Assembly: GCA_016713435.1 (NCBI GenBank)
Contig: JADJPD010000002.1
Location: 1-15,743, forward strand
DNA: 15,743 nucleotides
Direction: 5' to 3'
DNA from: Gemmatimonadota bacterium
GTDB taxonomy: Bacteria; Gemmatimonadota; Gemmatimonadetes; Gemmatimonadales; GWC2-71-9
Positions 6,621 through 15,082 of this stretch are shown in pieces. Made by a program: the position numbers and the translations under genes. The notes beneath the pieces were generated by a model. That model made no database searches, had not been told where the DNA came from, and saw nothing but the letters and a program-made list of their open reading frames with translations. The first letter of the stretch is position 1. Every line of letters begins with the position of its first letter.

Positions 6621-7460
6621 TCAGGAGACCGCCACCCGCCCCGCCCCCGGATGCACCGGTGGCGGGGTGGTCGTTTCCTCGCGGGCCCAGCGGAAGAAGA
6701 TCACGCCGAAGCCGAACCAGAGCGGCAGGTCGCCGATAATCTTCATGACGAGGCCGGAGACCTTCTGGTCCTCGAGCGCGGTCATGATGCGGAAGATGCG
6801 CGGCGCCAGCTCGTAGGTGGCGTAGAGCGGATACTCCGCGAACGTGAGGAACGCCGACGGGCCGATCGTGGGCAGGGTGGCGAGGAAGAGGTACGCCATC
6901 TTGAGCGGGCGGCGGATGCGCACCACCTCGGGGCTCGGCCCCATCACTGGCCACCAGAGCCCGAAGCCGCTCAGGATCCACGCCAGGTCGATGGCGAAGG
7001 CGCCGAGCTGGGTGGCCATGGCGCCGTCGACGATGACGGGGAAGTGCGTGAGGGTCAGGATGACGGCGTAGAGCGCAAAGCCGGCCCACGGTCGGCCGAA
7101 GGCCTGCAGCAGCCGCGCCCACCGGCCGGTGGTGGCCAGGCGGCGCTGCTGTGCCACCGGGATGGCCAGGATGAGGCAGGGCGGCGCGACCATCGCCAGC
7201 AGCAGGTAGCTGATGGTGTGGAAGCTGGCGAGGTAGTAAGCACCCAGGGCGCCGATGGGCCAGTCGAGCGCCAGCCAGATGGCGAGGAGTCCCGCAGTGA
7301 ACCAGGCGATACTCGCCGCCGGGCGCGCGGGCGCCTCGGGGCCGCGGAGCACGCCGCGCCAGTAGGCGAGCGCCAGCACGGCGAGGAAGAGCCAGACGCC
7401 GGGGTAGGCCTTCCACGCCCAGGTCCACGGCTCACCCGTGGCGGAGCACCACCAGGTCAT
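6621..7460 (-). CDS. ctaG: Cytochrome c oxidase assembly factor, CtaG (caa3-type) family
   Basis: This 279-residue, very hydrophobic protein has about six to seven membrane helices. CtaG/COG3336 proteins of Bacillus-type caa3 oxidases help assemble the copper centre of the oxidase; this is distinct from the Cox11 protein that shares the name. Family-like blocks include DWPIGALGAYYLASFHTISY, MVAPPCLILAIPV, LTHFPVIVDGAM, GLWWPVMGPSPE, FLATLPTIGPSAFLTF and LEDQKVSGLVMKIIGDLPLW. It overlaps the end of the upstream PCuAC gene by ATGA, so the two are co-translated. Longer readings of the same frame that run upstream past 7460 cross that gene and are not real. The frame is intact. No oxidase subunit is in the window. 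Confidence 0.85.
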   Translation of the reverse strand: MTWWCSATGEPWTWAWKAYPGVWLFLAVLALAYWRGVLRGPEAPARPAASIAWFTAGLLAIWLALDWPIGALGAYYLASFHTISYLLLAMVAPPCLILAIPVAQQRRLATTGRWARLLQAFGRPWAGFALYAVILTLTHFPVIVDGAMATQLGAFAIDLAWILSGFGLWWPVMGPSPEVVRIRRPLKMAYLFLATLPTIGPSAFLTFAEYPLYATYELAPRIFRIMTALEDQKVSGLVMKIIGDLPLWFGFGVIFFRWAREETTTPPPVHPGAGRVAVS

Positions 7461-7885
7461 TCGTTGTACCGCCGCACGGGGAGCCTGAGGGTCACGCTGC
7501 CGGCGTGGGCGAAACGGAGCGTCACCGGGAGCGAGTCGCCCGCCTCGGGGCGAGGATCGTAATCGGTGAGCATGAGGTGCGTGCCGCCCGGCTTGAGCCA
7601 GAGCTCGCCGCCGGGGGGGAGCGCGATGACGTCCACGTGCGCCATGTCGCCGCCATGGAACATGCCGCCCTTGGTGATGGGGCTCGAGGCCTCGAGCAGC
7701 GTGTCGGCGGTGGCGCCGGTGTTGCGGACGCGGAAGTAGGCTGCCCCGCTCGCGGGCGTGATGGGGCGGAAGGCGAAGCCCTCGGTGATCCGGAGGTCGC
7801 CGAGGGTGGCGGAGGCCACGGGGGGGCCGCTCTTGCAGGCGCCGAGGGCCAGGAGGAGGGCCAGCGGGAAGGGCGGGAGACGCAT
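7457..7885 (-). CDS. PCuAC-domain copper chaperone lipoprotein
   Basis: This 142-residue protein has the lipoprotein leader MRLPPFPLALLLALGAC (lipid-attachment Cys 17), then a PCu(A)C domain (AAYFRVRNTGATADTLLEAS, then VIALPPGGELWLKPGG, ending SVTLRLPVRRYNE). The family carries Cu(I) outside the inner membrane and delivers it to the CuA site of cytochrome c oxidase, often with SCO. The copper ligands follow M-x21-HxM exactly (M of GGDMAH, HLM near the end). The usual first His, about 10 residues before the Met, is absent, but a His lies four residues before it (HGGDM). It is the first gene of a two-gene operon with ctaG and is divergent from the DUF2946-like gene at 7977. A diverged second copy lies at about 13270-13872. 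Confidence 0.9.
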   Translation of the reverse strand: MRLPPFPLALLLALGACKSGPPVASATLGDLRITEGFAFRPITPASGAAYFRVRNTGATADTLLEASSPITKGGMFHGGDMAHVDVIALPPGGELWLKPGGTHLMLTDYDPRPEAGDSLPVTLRFAHAGSVTLRLPVRRYNE

Positions 7886-7892
7886 GGGCGGG

Positions 7893-7898
7893 AAGATA
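7893..7898 (-). promoter_or_regulatory. Candidate -10 element for a leaderless PCuAC-ctaG transcript
   Basis: On the minus strand TATCTT ends 7 bases before the ATG of the PCuAC gene. A TAnnnT box at this distance puts the transcription start at or next to the start codon, the arrangement of leaderless genes. There is no Shine-Dalgarno sequence before this ATG, which fits. The upstream -35 region is not convincing. It lies in the 91-base divergent region 7886-7976. Confidence 0.4.
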
Positions 7899-7976
7899 CC
7901 CGGCCCCGCCCCCGGAGGCAGCCGCTTCCGGCGTGGTCTTGCGGAGCTGCGTCATTCCCGTGCATGATGCCCCGAG

Positions 7977-8393
7977 ATGCCACGCCCGCTCCGCGCCCTG
8001 CTCACGCTCTGCCTCACGGTGGCCTACACCGTGTTCGTCGTGGCGCCCACGCTCCATCGCTGCGAGCATGGCGGGGCGCGTGCGGCTGCCGTCGAAACGG
8101 GCGCAGCGCCTTCGCACGCGGCGGCCGGGGTGCATGCGCAGCACGCCCTGGGCGCGGCCGGGCACGACCAGCCCGGGACACCCAGGCACGACGAGCGTGC
8201 ACCGGCCCGCTGTGACTGCGTGGGCCACGCCTGCTGCGCGGCAGTGGGCGCGCTGCCGGCGACAATCGTGCTCGACATCTCCGTGCGCGTCACCCTCGCC
8301 GCACCGGTGGCCCGGCATGAGCCGGGGTCCCCCGCGGCCCGTCCCGACCGCCTCCTTCCCCTCGCCCTGGCGCCTCCCTCCCCCGCGGCCTGA
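7977..8393 (+). CDS. DUF2946-like Cys/His-rich exported protein, copy 1
   Basis: This 138-residue protein has one N-terminal hydrophobic segment (residues about 8-26, LLTLCLTVAYTVFVVAP), directly followed by LHRCEHGG. A His-rich low-complexity stretch (HAAAGVHAQH, GHDQPG) and the cluster CDCVGHACC (8211-8237) come next, then a Pro/Ala-rich tail. The layout resembles DUF2946-type proteins found with copper genes. The repeated Cys and His residues suggest metal binding, but no activity is known to me. Copy 2 at 12693 shares HRCEHGGAR and CDCVxHACC. The start ATG 7977 has no strong ribosome site. It is the first gene of the plus-strand copper run and faces the PCuAC-ctaG operon across a shared upstream region. 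Confidence 0.7.
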   Translation: MPRPLRALLTLCLTVAYTVFVVAPTLHRCEHGGARAAAVETGAAPSHAAAGVHAQHALGAAGHDQPGTPRHDERAPARCDCVGHACCAAVGALPATIVLDISVRVTLAAPVARHEPGSPAARPDRLLPLALAPPSPAA

Positions 8394-8551
8394 CGCGCCC
8401 TGCCGGGCCGTCACTCGCTTCCCGACGACATCGTGACGTTGCCCAGACCCCGGGCTCCGGGGCGGGAACGCACGCCACTGGCATGGAGCCGGCTGAGGTC
8501 GGTGCCCCCGCGCCCGGCCGGCGCGGCCATGCGCAGCGCCAGGAGATTGAG

Positions 8552-9447
8552 ATGCGCACAGGATTGATGCTCGGTGCCGTGGCCGGGGTGGCCATGGCCG
8601 TTTCCGCCTTCCGGCCGGGCCTACCCCCGTCCGCGCCCGGCCCCGAGGCCCCGGCTCGCCGGGTGACGCTTCGGTTTGCCGCGGTGGTGGGATCGCGACC
8701 CTTTGCCTGCGGGCAGAGTTACGACAGCGTGGGGCTGTCGCACTCACGGATCACCCCCACCGACTTCCGCTTCTATGTGCAGGCGGTGCGGCTGGTGGAC
8801 GCCAGCGGCCGGGAGGTGCCGGTGGCGCTCGACGCGGAAGGGCGCTGGCAGCAGGCGGCGGTGGCGCTGCTCGACTTCGAGAGGATGGCACGGGCCCCTG
8901 CCGCAACGGCACGCCAGCCACGCGCCTCACGATCACCGGCCGGGTGCCGGCGGGCGACTACCGCGGCCTCCGCTTCACCGTGGGGGTGCCGTGGGCGCTC
9001 AACCACCTGGACCTCACTCGCCAGGCGCCGCCCCTCGACCTCACGGCGATGTTCTGGACCTGGGCCAGCGGCTACACCTTCCTGCGCCTGGACCTGAGCA
9101 CCGACGGCCCCGTGAACCGCCTCTTCCTGCACCTCGGCAGCAGCGGGTGCGTGCGCGGCGATGGGGACACCGACGCCAAGCTCCCGCCCGACCGCTGTGC
9201 CCAGCCCAACCGTCCCGACGTGGCCGTCGAGGGGTTCGACCCGGCGCGCGACACGGTGCTGGTGGACCTCGCCGCACTGCTGGCCGAGTCACGCCTCGAC
9301 ACCAACCAGGCCAACACAGCCAAGGGCTGCATGTCGGGCCCCGACGATCAGGACTGCGACCCGATGTTCGCCGCGCTCGGCCTGCCCTTCGGCGACCGCT
9401 CGGGCGGGCCGCAGCGGGTGTTCCCGCCTGTAGCCGTCCGGTGGTAA
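8552..9447 (+). CDS. mbnP: MbnP-family copper-binding protein (metallo-mystery pair four-Cys protein), one frameshift
   Basis: MbnP is a periplasmic protein that binds copper after its partner MbnH oxidises a tryptophan to kynurenine. The ATG at 8552 has AGGAG 6 bases upstream and is followed by a signal peptide (TGLMLGAVAGVAMAVSA). Family blocks run in order: PFACGQSYDSVG (Cys 53), TPTDFRFYVQAVRLVDASG, VALLDFE, GTGPCRNGT, GRVPAGDYRGLRFTVGVPW, ALNHLDLTRQAPPLDLTAMF, FWTWASGYTFLRLDL, LFLHLGSSGCVRG, PPDRCAQPNRPDV, FDPARDTVLVDLAAL and AKGCMSGPDDQDCDPMF. The frame breaks once at about 8880-8884, between LLDFE and DGTGPC; one missing base explains it. Several Trp are present; I cannot say which would be modified. 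The next gene, MbnH, overlaps or abuts its end. Confidence 0.9.
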
Positions 9448-10537
9448 CAGTACCGGGCCCCGACGGGGCCGTTCCGCTGGCAGCTGCTTACCGCTTCCCC
9501 GAGCCGCGGGTACCCGCGGACAACCCGATGTCGGTGCCCAAGGTCGAACTGGGGCGCCACCTCTTCTACGACCGCCGCCTCTCCGGCGACCTGAGCATGA
9601 GCTGCGCCACCTGCCATCAGCAGGCCAGCGGCTTCAACGACCCGCGGGCGCATCCCACGGGGATCACGCACGAGGTGCACCCGCGCAGCAGCATGGGGCT
9701 CGCCAACGTGGCCTACAGTCCCGCGCTCACCTGGGCCAACCCGAAGCTCGAGCGCCTGGAGCAGCAGGCGCTGGTGCCGATGTTCGGCGAGGACCCGGTG
9801 GAGCTGGGCCTCGCCGGGCGCGAGGGCGAGCTGCTGGCGCGGCTGCGGGCGGAGCCGCGCTACCGCGTGCTCTTCCCTGCCGCGTTCCCGGGGAGCGGCA
9901 GCCGCTGACGCTGGCCAACGTGGTGAAGGCCATCGCGGCCTTCGAGCGCACGCTGATCGCGGCAACTCGCCCTACGACCAGGCGCGCGCCGGCCAGCCCG
10001 GCCGCCTGAGCGCCGCCGCGCGCCGCGGGGAGCAGCTCTTCCCTGAGCGAGCGGCTCGAGTGCTTCCACTGCCACGGCGGGTTCCTCTTCACCGGCACGG
10101 TGGACTGCGTACGCAGGGCCACGCCGGAGGTGGAGTTCCACAACACCGGGCTCTACAACGTGGGCGGCACCGGCGCGTACCCGGCGCCGAACACCGCCCT
10201 CCCTGCCGTCACGGCGCGCCGGACGACATGGGGCGCTTCAGGCGCCGGGGCTCCAGAACGTGGCGGTGAGCGCGCCGCACATGCACGACGGAGCATCGCG
10301 ACGCTCGACGAGGTGGTGGCCCACTACCAAGTGGGGGGACGCCGCCTCGCCGAGGGCCCGGACGCGGGGGATGGGGCGGAGAGCCCGTACAAGAGCCAGT
10401 TCGTGGCGGGATTCAACCTCACCACCGAGGAACGTGGCGACCTGGTGGCGTTCCTGGAAAGCCTGACCGACTCCACCTTCCTGACCGACCCGCGCCTGGC
10501 CAATCCGTGGCCGGCCGGGAGCGGGGGGAATCCCTGA
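9441..10537 (+). CDS. mbnH: MbnH-family di-heme enzyme, partner of MbnP, several frameshifts
   Basis: MbnH belongs to the bacterial cytochrome c peroxidase/MauG superfamily and uses a high-valent di-heme state to convert a Trp of MbnP to kynurenine. Two heme c sites are visible: CATCH (9603-9617) and CFHCH (10061-10075). Other blocks are FPEPRVPADNPMS, KVELGRHLFYDRRLSGDLS, GFNDPRAHPTG, RSSMGLANVAYSPALTW, LVPMFGEDPVELGL, LTLANVVKAIAAFERTLI, VEFHNTGLYNVGG, APHMHDG, ATLDEVVAHY, SPYKSQFVAGFNLTTEER and DLVAFLESLTD. Frame changes at about 9892, 9961, 10042, 10205 and 10280 are single bases, mostly in G or C runs. GTG 9441 is a tentative start; a normal signal peptide is not seen in this frame, so the true start may lie in broken sequence upstream. 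Family identity is secure. Confidence 0.88.
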
Positions 10538-10663
10538 GGCGTCACGGCGCCCCGTGGGCCGCGGGCGGAGCGCGCCGGTGGCCGCACCCCTCGGACAGCC
10601 CGGTCCCGCGCGCTACTTCACGCCGGTCCCCACGACGCCGGTCGCCTGATCCCCGGAGGAACG

Positions 10664-11790
10664 ATGCGCCGCCTGACAATGCTGCTGCCCGCCCTGCTCG
10701 CCGCCTGCAGCGGCGGCCCCCGGCTCGGGGAGGCCGTGACCGTGGCCCGCGCCAACGCCGCCAGCCCCACCGTGGCCGTGGACAGCGCCACGGGGCGCGT
10801 GTACGTGGCCTGGGTGCAGCAGGGCGGACAGCGGCTGGGACGTCTACCGGGAGACGGCGGCGTGGTGGTGGCCTGGGTGACGAACCTCCGCCCGGACAGC
10901 GCCGTGGTGTCGGACATCAGCGTGCGGCTGGCGCGCTCCGACGACCAGGGCCGGAGCTTCGGCGCGGTCGCGACGTTCGCGGGCGCGCCCACCGGCCTGT
11001 CCCGCGCCAACATGTACTACGACCTGGCCGCCGGGCCGGGCGGCACGCTCTACTTGAGCTGGCTCGACCTGCACTGGTACACCGACACGGTGGCCCACCG
11101 CACCCTGCACCACGTGCCGGACTCGGTGCCGGTGCCCGAGGACCGGGTGGAGTTCCGCGTGGCCGCCTCGCGCGACGGGGGACGGAGTTTCACGCGGGCG
11201 TGGTGCTCGATACCGTCTCCTGCATCTGCTGCCGCACCGCCGTGGCGGAAGGGCCCGGACGGCGGTGCACGCTCTGGCGTCACGTCTTCGACGGCAGCGT
11301 CCGCGACTTCCCTCTCGGCCAGCTCCGACGACGGCGCCGCCAGCTTCGCCCTGCCGGTGCGGGTGCACGAGGACGGCTGGGTGCTCAACGGCTGCCCTGA
11401 CACCGGCGGCGACCTGTGGTGGATGGGGCGGGGGTGGTGCACGCCGCCTGGTACACCGGCGCCCCGGGCCGGGTGGGCCTCTGGTACGCGCGGGGCGACG
11501 GGCCGGCGGGCGGGTTCGCTGCGCCGGTGCGCCTGTTGCCCAGCGGTCACCTCGCGCCGGCCCACGTGAAGCTGACGGCGAGCGGCACCACGGTGTGGGG
11601 CATCTGGGAGGATCGCCGCGTGGCACCGGCGGAGCCCGCTTCGGGCTGCCGGCGCGGGGGCGGCCGGTCCCTCGGAGCGGGGAGGCACCGGCCATTGCGG
11701 TGGTAGACGGGGGCCGGCTCGCCGTGGCGTATGCGCGCGATGGCGCGGGTGCTGGTGCGCGCGGCCACGGTCCCCCGCGAGCCCTCCTGA
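10664..11790 (+). CDS. Sialidase-like beta-propeller lipoprotein with CxCC motif, copy 1, frameshifted
   Basis: The start ATG 10664 has GGAGGA 3-4 bases upstream and a lipoprotein leader, MRRLTMLLPALLAAC (Cys 15). The body shows BNR/Asp-box-type repeats (SDDQGRSF, SRDGGRSF, SSDDGAASF) of a sialidase-fold propeller, including SPTVAVDSATGRVYVAW, MYYDLAAGPGGTLYLSWLD, GAGVVHAAWYTGAPGRVGLW and VKLTASGTTVWGIWEDRR. Unlike ordinary sialidases it carries VSCICCRTA (CxCC at 11221-11232), then FDGSVRDF and HEDGWVLNGCPDTGG (Cys codon 11393-11395). These Cys motifs recur partly in the copy at 13860, and both copies lie among copper proteins, so metal binding or redox work is more likely than glycan cleavage; that is inference. 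Frame changes occur at about 10824-10858 (a compensating pair), 11195, 11255, 11310, 11418, 11640 and 11740. The end is approximate. Confidence 0.75.
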
Positions 11791-11825
11791 CCTTCCCCGG
11801 CTGCTGACCCTGAATCGGAGACGCG

Positions 11826-12685
11826 ATGCACCGTCGCACCTTCAGGCGCGCAATGGCCGCTGGCGCGGCCGCCGGCTCCCTCCTCCCGCTGGCAACCTGT
11901 AAGAACCGACGCCGGCGCCCGCCAGCGCCGCCGGTGCCGCCGCGGGGACGACGCGATGACGCGCCTGCACGCGGCCTTCGCCCCGACTCGGCCACGGCGG
12001 CCGCTGGTCATGCCCGCGCGGCCTCGGCATCATCGCCCGGTGGCCTACCCGGGGATGTTCGCGCTGGACCTCGTGGGGCCCCAGGCCGTCTGGAGCGGGC
12101 TGATGAACACCACGGTCCACGTGGTGGGGCGGGACGGGGGTGCCATCGAGGCCTCGGGCCTCACCGTGGTGCCGGACACGACGTTCACGAGCTGCCCGCA
12201 CGATCTCGACGTGCTCTGCGTCCCGGGCGGCGGCGAGGGAACCCTCGCCGCGATGCGTGACCCCGCCGTGCTCGCCTTCGTGCGCGAGCGTGCGGCCACG
12301 GCTCGCTACGTGACCAGCGTCTGCACCGGGGCCCTGGTGCTGGGTGCCGCGGGCCTCCTGCAGGGCTACCGGGCTACGACCCACTGGGTGGCCCACGAGG
12401 TGCTGGCGCATTTCGGGGCGGAACCCACCCGCGCCCGCGTGGTGGAGGACCGCAGCCGCATCACCGCCGCCGGGGTCTCGGCCGGGATCGACTTCGCGCT
12501 GGTGGTGGCGGCCCGGCTCGCGGGGAGACCTTACGCGCGGCCTCCAGCTCAACGTGGAATACGACCCGGCGCCGCCCTTCGACGCCGGGACGCCCGAGAC
12601 GGCCGGCGCCGCCATTACCGAAGCCCTTCGCGGGATGTACGCGCCGCTCGTGGCTGGCATGGCGGCGGTGCCGGCCCCGGTCTGA
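11826..12685 (+). CDS. DJ-1/PfpI family protein (isocyanide hydratase-like) with twin-arginine-like leader, frameshifted
   Basis: The start ATG 11826 follows GGAG by 5 bases. The leader MHRRTFRRAMAAGAAAGSLL has paired arginines before a hydrophobic stretch, as in Tat signals, and ends near LLPLATC. After a scrambled 40-50 residues the frame reads a DJ-1/PfpI domain: VAYPGMFALDLVGPQAVWSG, DLDVLCVPGGGEGTLAAM, YVTSVCTGALVLGAAGLLQG with the nucleophile Cys (codon 12322-12324), then ATTHWVAHEVLAHFGAEPTR, RITAAGVSAGIDFAL, LQLNVEYDPAPPFDAGTP. This arrangement is closest to cyclohexyl-isocyanide hydratase-like members. The substrate is unknown. Exported family members are unusual, and its place between copper-protein genes suggests an envelope role, as an inference. 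Frame changes lie at about 11900-12040 and 12525-12540. Confidence 0.8.
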
Positions 12686-12692
12686 TCCGACC

Positions 12693-13113
12693 GTGCCTGC
12701 CGCCCCGCTTCGGCTGCCCGCCGCGAGGTCCACGATCCGGCGACTCGTCGCGCTCGTGCTCGTGGCGGCGTACGCGGTGTTCGCCGTGGCGCCCATGCTC
12801 CACCGCTGTGAGCACGGCGGCGCCCGGCGGGGCGTGGCGGACGCGCCCCCCCCGGCGATGGCGGGCCATGCGGGTCATCACATGGCCGGGGATCCGTCCA
12901 CTGCGCACCGCGCGGGGCCAACGTAAGCGCGCTGTGACTGCGTGGAGCACGCGTGCTGCGTGAGGATCAGGGCGCTGCCGCCCGATCGTGCTCACCGTCC
13001 GGACCCTGATCGCCGTGCGGGAGGCCGCTGCCACGCCCGTCCCGGCGCCGCCCGTTGCCCGCCTCGACCGCCGCCTCCCCCTCGCCCAGGCCCCGCCCGC
13101 GCCTCCCGCCTGA
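12693..13113 (+). pseudogene. DUF2946-like Cys/His-rich exported protein, copy 2, interrupted
   Basis: GTG 12693, 7 bases after the DJ-1 gene stop, begins a protein parallel to the one at 7977: hydrophobic segment LVALVLVAAYAVFAVAPMLH, then RCEHGGARRG, a His-rich run (MAGHAGHHMAGD), and CDCVEHACC (12933-12959). An in-frame TAA (12924-12926) falls just before the Cys cluster. A one-base shift near 12980-12988 is then needed to reach IVLTVRTLIAV and the Pro/Ala tail that ends PPAPPA at the TGA 13111-13113, matching the end of copy 1. Both copies are followed by TGACGCGCCC, so the duplication reaches the stop. The nonsense codon makes real inactivation more likely here than elsewhere, but a read error is possible. 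13114-13269 shows nothing recognisable. Confidence 0.65.
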
Positions 13114-13269
13114 CGCGCCCGTCCCGGGCCCGTCGCCCCCAGATCCCCGATGCATGCGTCCGCCCGCCTGGGCTGCCGGGAAGAAGTGCGGCCCGCCCGC
13201 GCGTGAAGCTGGCGGAAGCCGCGCGCCCCACGGCGCGGACCCACCCGTGACCCCTCGGGGCCGAGTCCC

Positions 13270-13872
13270 ATGCCTGTTCGCCCCGTGTGGTAAGCGCGTC
13301 ACTGCGCCGGTGTTGCCATTAGTGCTCGATCGTTAGCGCCTGCCTAGCTCCCGCGCCCGTCCCGCCCGTGGCCGCCGCCAGCAAGCATCCGGCTTCGTGC
13401 TGGCGCTGGAGGGACGCCTGGAGCGCGAGCCGGGGCGCGCCCGAACCAGGGTACTTGCGCCTATCTCCACTTCTCTTTGTTTCCAGCGCGACCGTCCCGG
13501 TCGCGGTGGCGCTTTGTTGGTGCGCGGAGCGGCTGCCGGCGTGAGGCTGGCGGGACGCGTCGACGGGACAATAAGCCCCCGGCTGGCCGCGCAGGGCGGG
13601 TTTTGTGATCCCGGCGGGCACCAGCCTCCACGCATGGGAGCCGGGGGGCCTACGGCCTGGCCCTCGAGAACCTGGCGGTGGACCTGCTGCCCGGCGACGA
13701 GCGTGGGCCTCGCGCTGGCCATGCCGGGGGGCGGTGACGCTGGTGGTGCCGGATCGAGGTGCGGGAACTCACCTCCGCCGTGGTGCCGGGCGGGGGTGCG
13801 CCGCTCGCGTTCCGGCCCGGGACCTGTGCGGCGCGGGTGCTCCGCGCGGGAGGGACGCCGTGTCCCGCCTGA
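13270..13872 (+). pseudogene. PCuAC-like protein, copy 2, heavily frame-broken
   Basis: No single frame is open, but pieces in order match a PCu(A)C domain: CAYLHFSLF (about 13457-13483), GAAAGVRLAGRVDGTISPRL, AAQGGF (about 13521-13602), then FVIPAGTSLHAWEPG (about 13601-13645), AYGLALENLAVDLLPGDE (13651-13704), GAVTLVVP, and IEVRELTSAVV to a TGA at 13870-13872. They align with copy 1 as IPAGTSLHAWEPG against LPPGGELWLKPGG, and GAVTLVVPIEV against GSVTLRLPVRR. The copper HxM of copy 1 (HLML) reads YGLAL here, so ligands may be lost. ATG 13270 is only a guess at the start; a hydrophobic signal-like piece (LACLAPAPVPPVAAA) follows in another frame. It ends 13 bases inside the next gene. Confidence 0.55.
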
Positions 13873-15078
13873 CACAGCACCCCGCATGGCTCGCGCTCAT
13901 GGGCCTCGTGCTCGCGGCCTGTGCGCCCGGGCCCGGCCTCCGGGTGGAGCGGCTGGAGGCCCCGGCGCCGCCCGGGGCCTTCGCGCCGACGCTGAGCGCG
14001 GGCAACCGCGGCATCGTGTCGCTCTCCTGGGTGGAGCCGCGTGCTCCCCGGGGCCGCCGCCTGCGCCATAGCCGAGCGCGACTCGCTGGGCTGGCGGCGC
14101 GCCGCCCCATCGTGGAGCTGGCGGATGCCGCTCACGCGAAGGCACCCGCCGAGCTTCCACACGCTGGGCCTGCGGCGCATGTACACAGCGGACTGGCGCG
14201 AATGCGCGCACCCGGGCGTGGCGGCGCCGGACCCGGGTCTCTGGACGCCGGTGTCCATCGACGGCGGCTGGACCTGGACCGCGCCCGAGGCACCCCACCG
14301 CCTTAGCGGAGCTTTCGAGCGGAATTGGCGCCGGTGGGGGTGAGCACCTTTCCGTCGTTCGAGGGCGTGGGCCTGGTGTGGCTCCGGGCGGAGGGTTCGG
14401 GCACGGAACTCCGCGCCGCGGTGGTCGGCGGGGACGGGCGCCCCGTGGCGGCCGCGCTGCTCGACCCCCCCGCCTGCCGGTGCTGCACCGCCGCGGCGGT
14501 ACTGCGCGCTCAGCGCCGTGGTGGCTTACCGGGCCGAGCGCCGGGCGGACGCAGGCGCACGAGCCAGGACATCGTGGTGCTGCCCCCGTGAGCGGCAGGC
14601 CTGGGGACCGGCCCGCGTGGTGCATGACGGGTCAGGCCGCCCCGGGCTACCAGGGCATGGGCCCGCGCTGGCCCGGCACCGGGCGGACACCGTGGTGGTG
14701 GTCTGGCGCAGCGCGAGTCCGGGCCGCGTCAGGGTGTCCACAGCTGGTCGTTCGATGCCGGGAGCACTTCAGGGGCGCCCATCACCCTGGGCACGCCGGC
14801 AGCCAAGCACCGGCCAGCCCGGTGGTGGCCTTCGTGGGCGGGAGCGCGGTGGCCGCGTGGGAGGGAGGCCACGGGGAGGGCGTATTGCAGGTGGCGCGGA
14901 GTCGCCGGACCGCGGGACAACGACGCGGGCGTTCGAGCTGCCCGCCTCCGCGGCGGTCCGGCCGCCGGCCTGGGTGCCGGACTGGGGCCCAGGTGCTGGC
15001 CCTGGGAGGAGACTGCGCGGCGGGAGGCGTGCCGCAGGTGACGCTGTTTGCCCAGCTCCGCCTGACAAGAAGAACTGA
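13860..15078 (+). CDS. Sialidase-like propeller lipoprotein with CxCC motif, copy 2, frameshifted
   Basis: GTG 13860 follows GGGAGGG by 6 bases and starts VSRLTQHPAWLALMGLVLAAC, a lipoprotein leader with Cys 21. Pieces in order are FAPTLSAGNRGIVSLSWVEP, DSLGWRRAAP, VSTFPSFEGVGLVWLRAEGS, ELRAAVVGGDGRPVAAALLD, ACRCCTAAAV (CxCC at 14475-14486), VVAYRAERR, WGPARVVHD, GHGPALARHRADTVVVVW, GRVRVSTAGRS, FDAGSTSGAPITLGT, VVAFVGGSAVAAWEGG and FELPASAAVRPPAWVPDW. This is the propeller type with a CxCC block, then a VVAYR strand, then a GCPxxGPA block, often seen beside copper genes; here the last block reads G-LPGHGPAL without the Cys. Breaks are frequent (about 14040, 14110, 14300, 14510, 14590, 14625, 14750, 14800, 14980). 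The end could instead fall at 15121 in another frame. Confidence 0.65.
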
Positions 15079-15082
15079 GCGC

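Noticed and set aside
7461..8747. Upstream extension of the ctaG reading frame on the minus strand
   Set aside because: It crosses the PCuAC gene in another frame and antisense of the DUF2946-like gene, and reads as low-complexity Arg/Pro/Gly; the ATGA overlap at 7457-7460 marks the real start.
13114..13269. Possible small gene between DUF2946-like copy 2 and PCuAC-like copy 2
   Set aside because: The frames give only short Arg/Pro-rich peptides with no ribosome site or recognisable motif.
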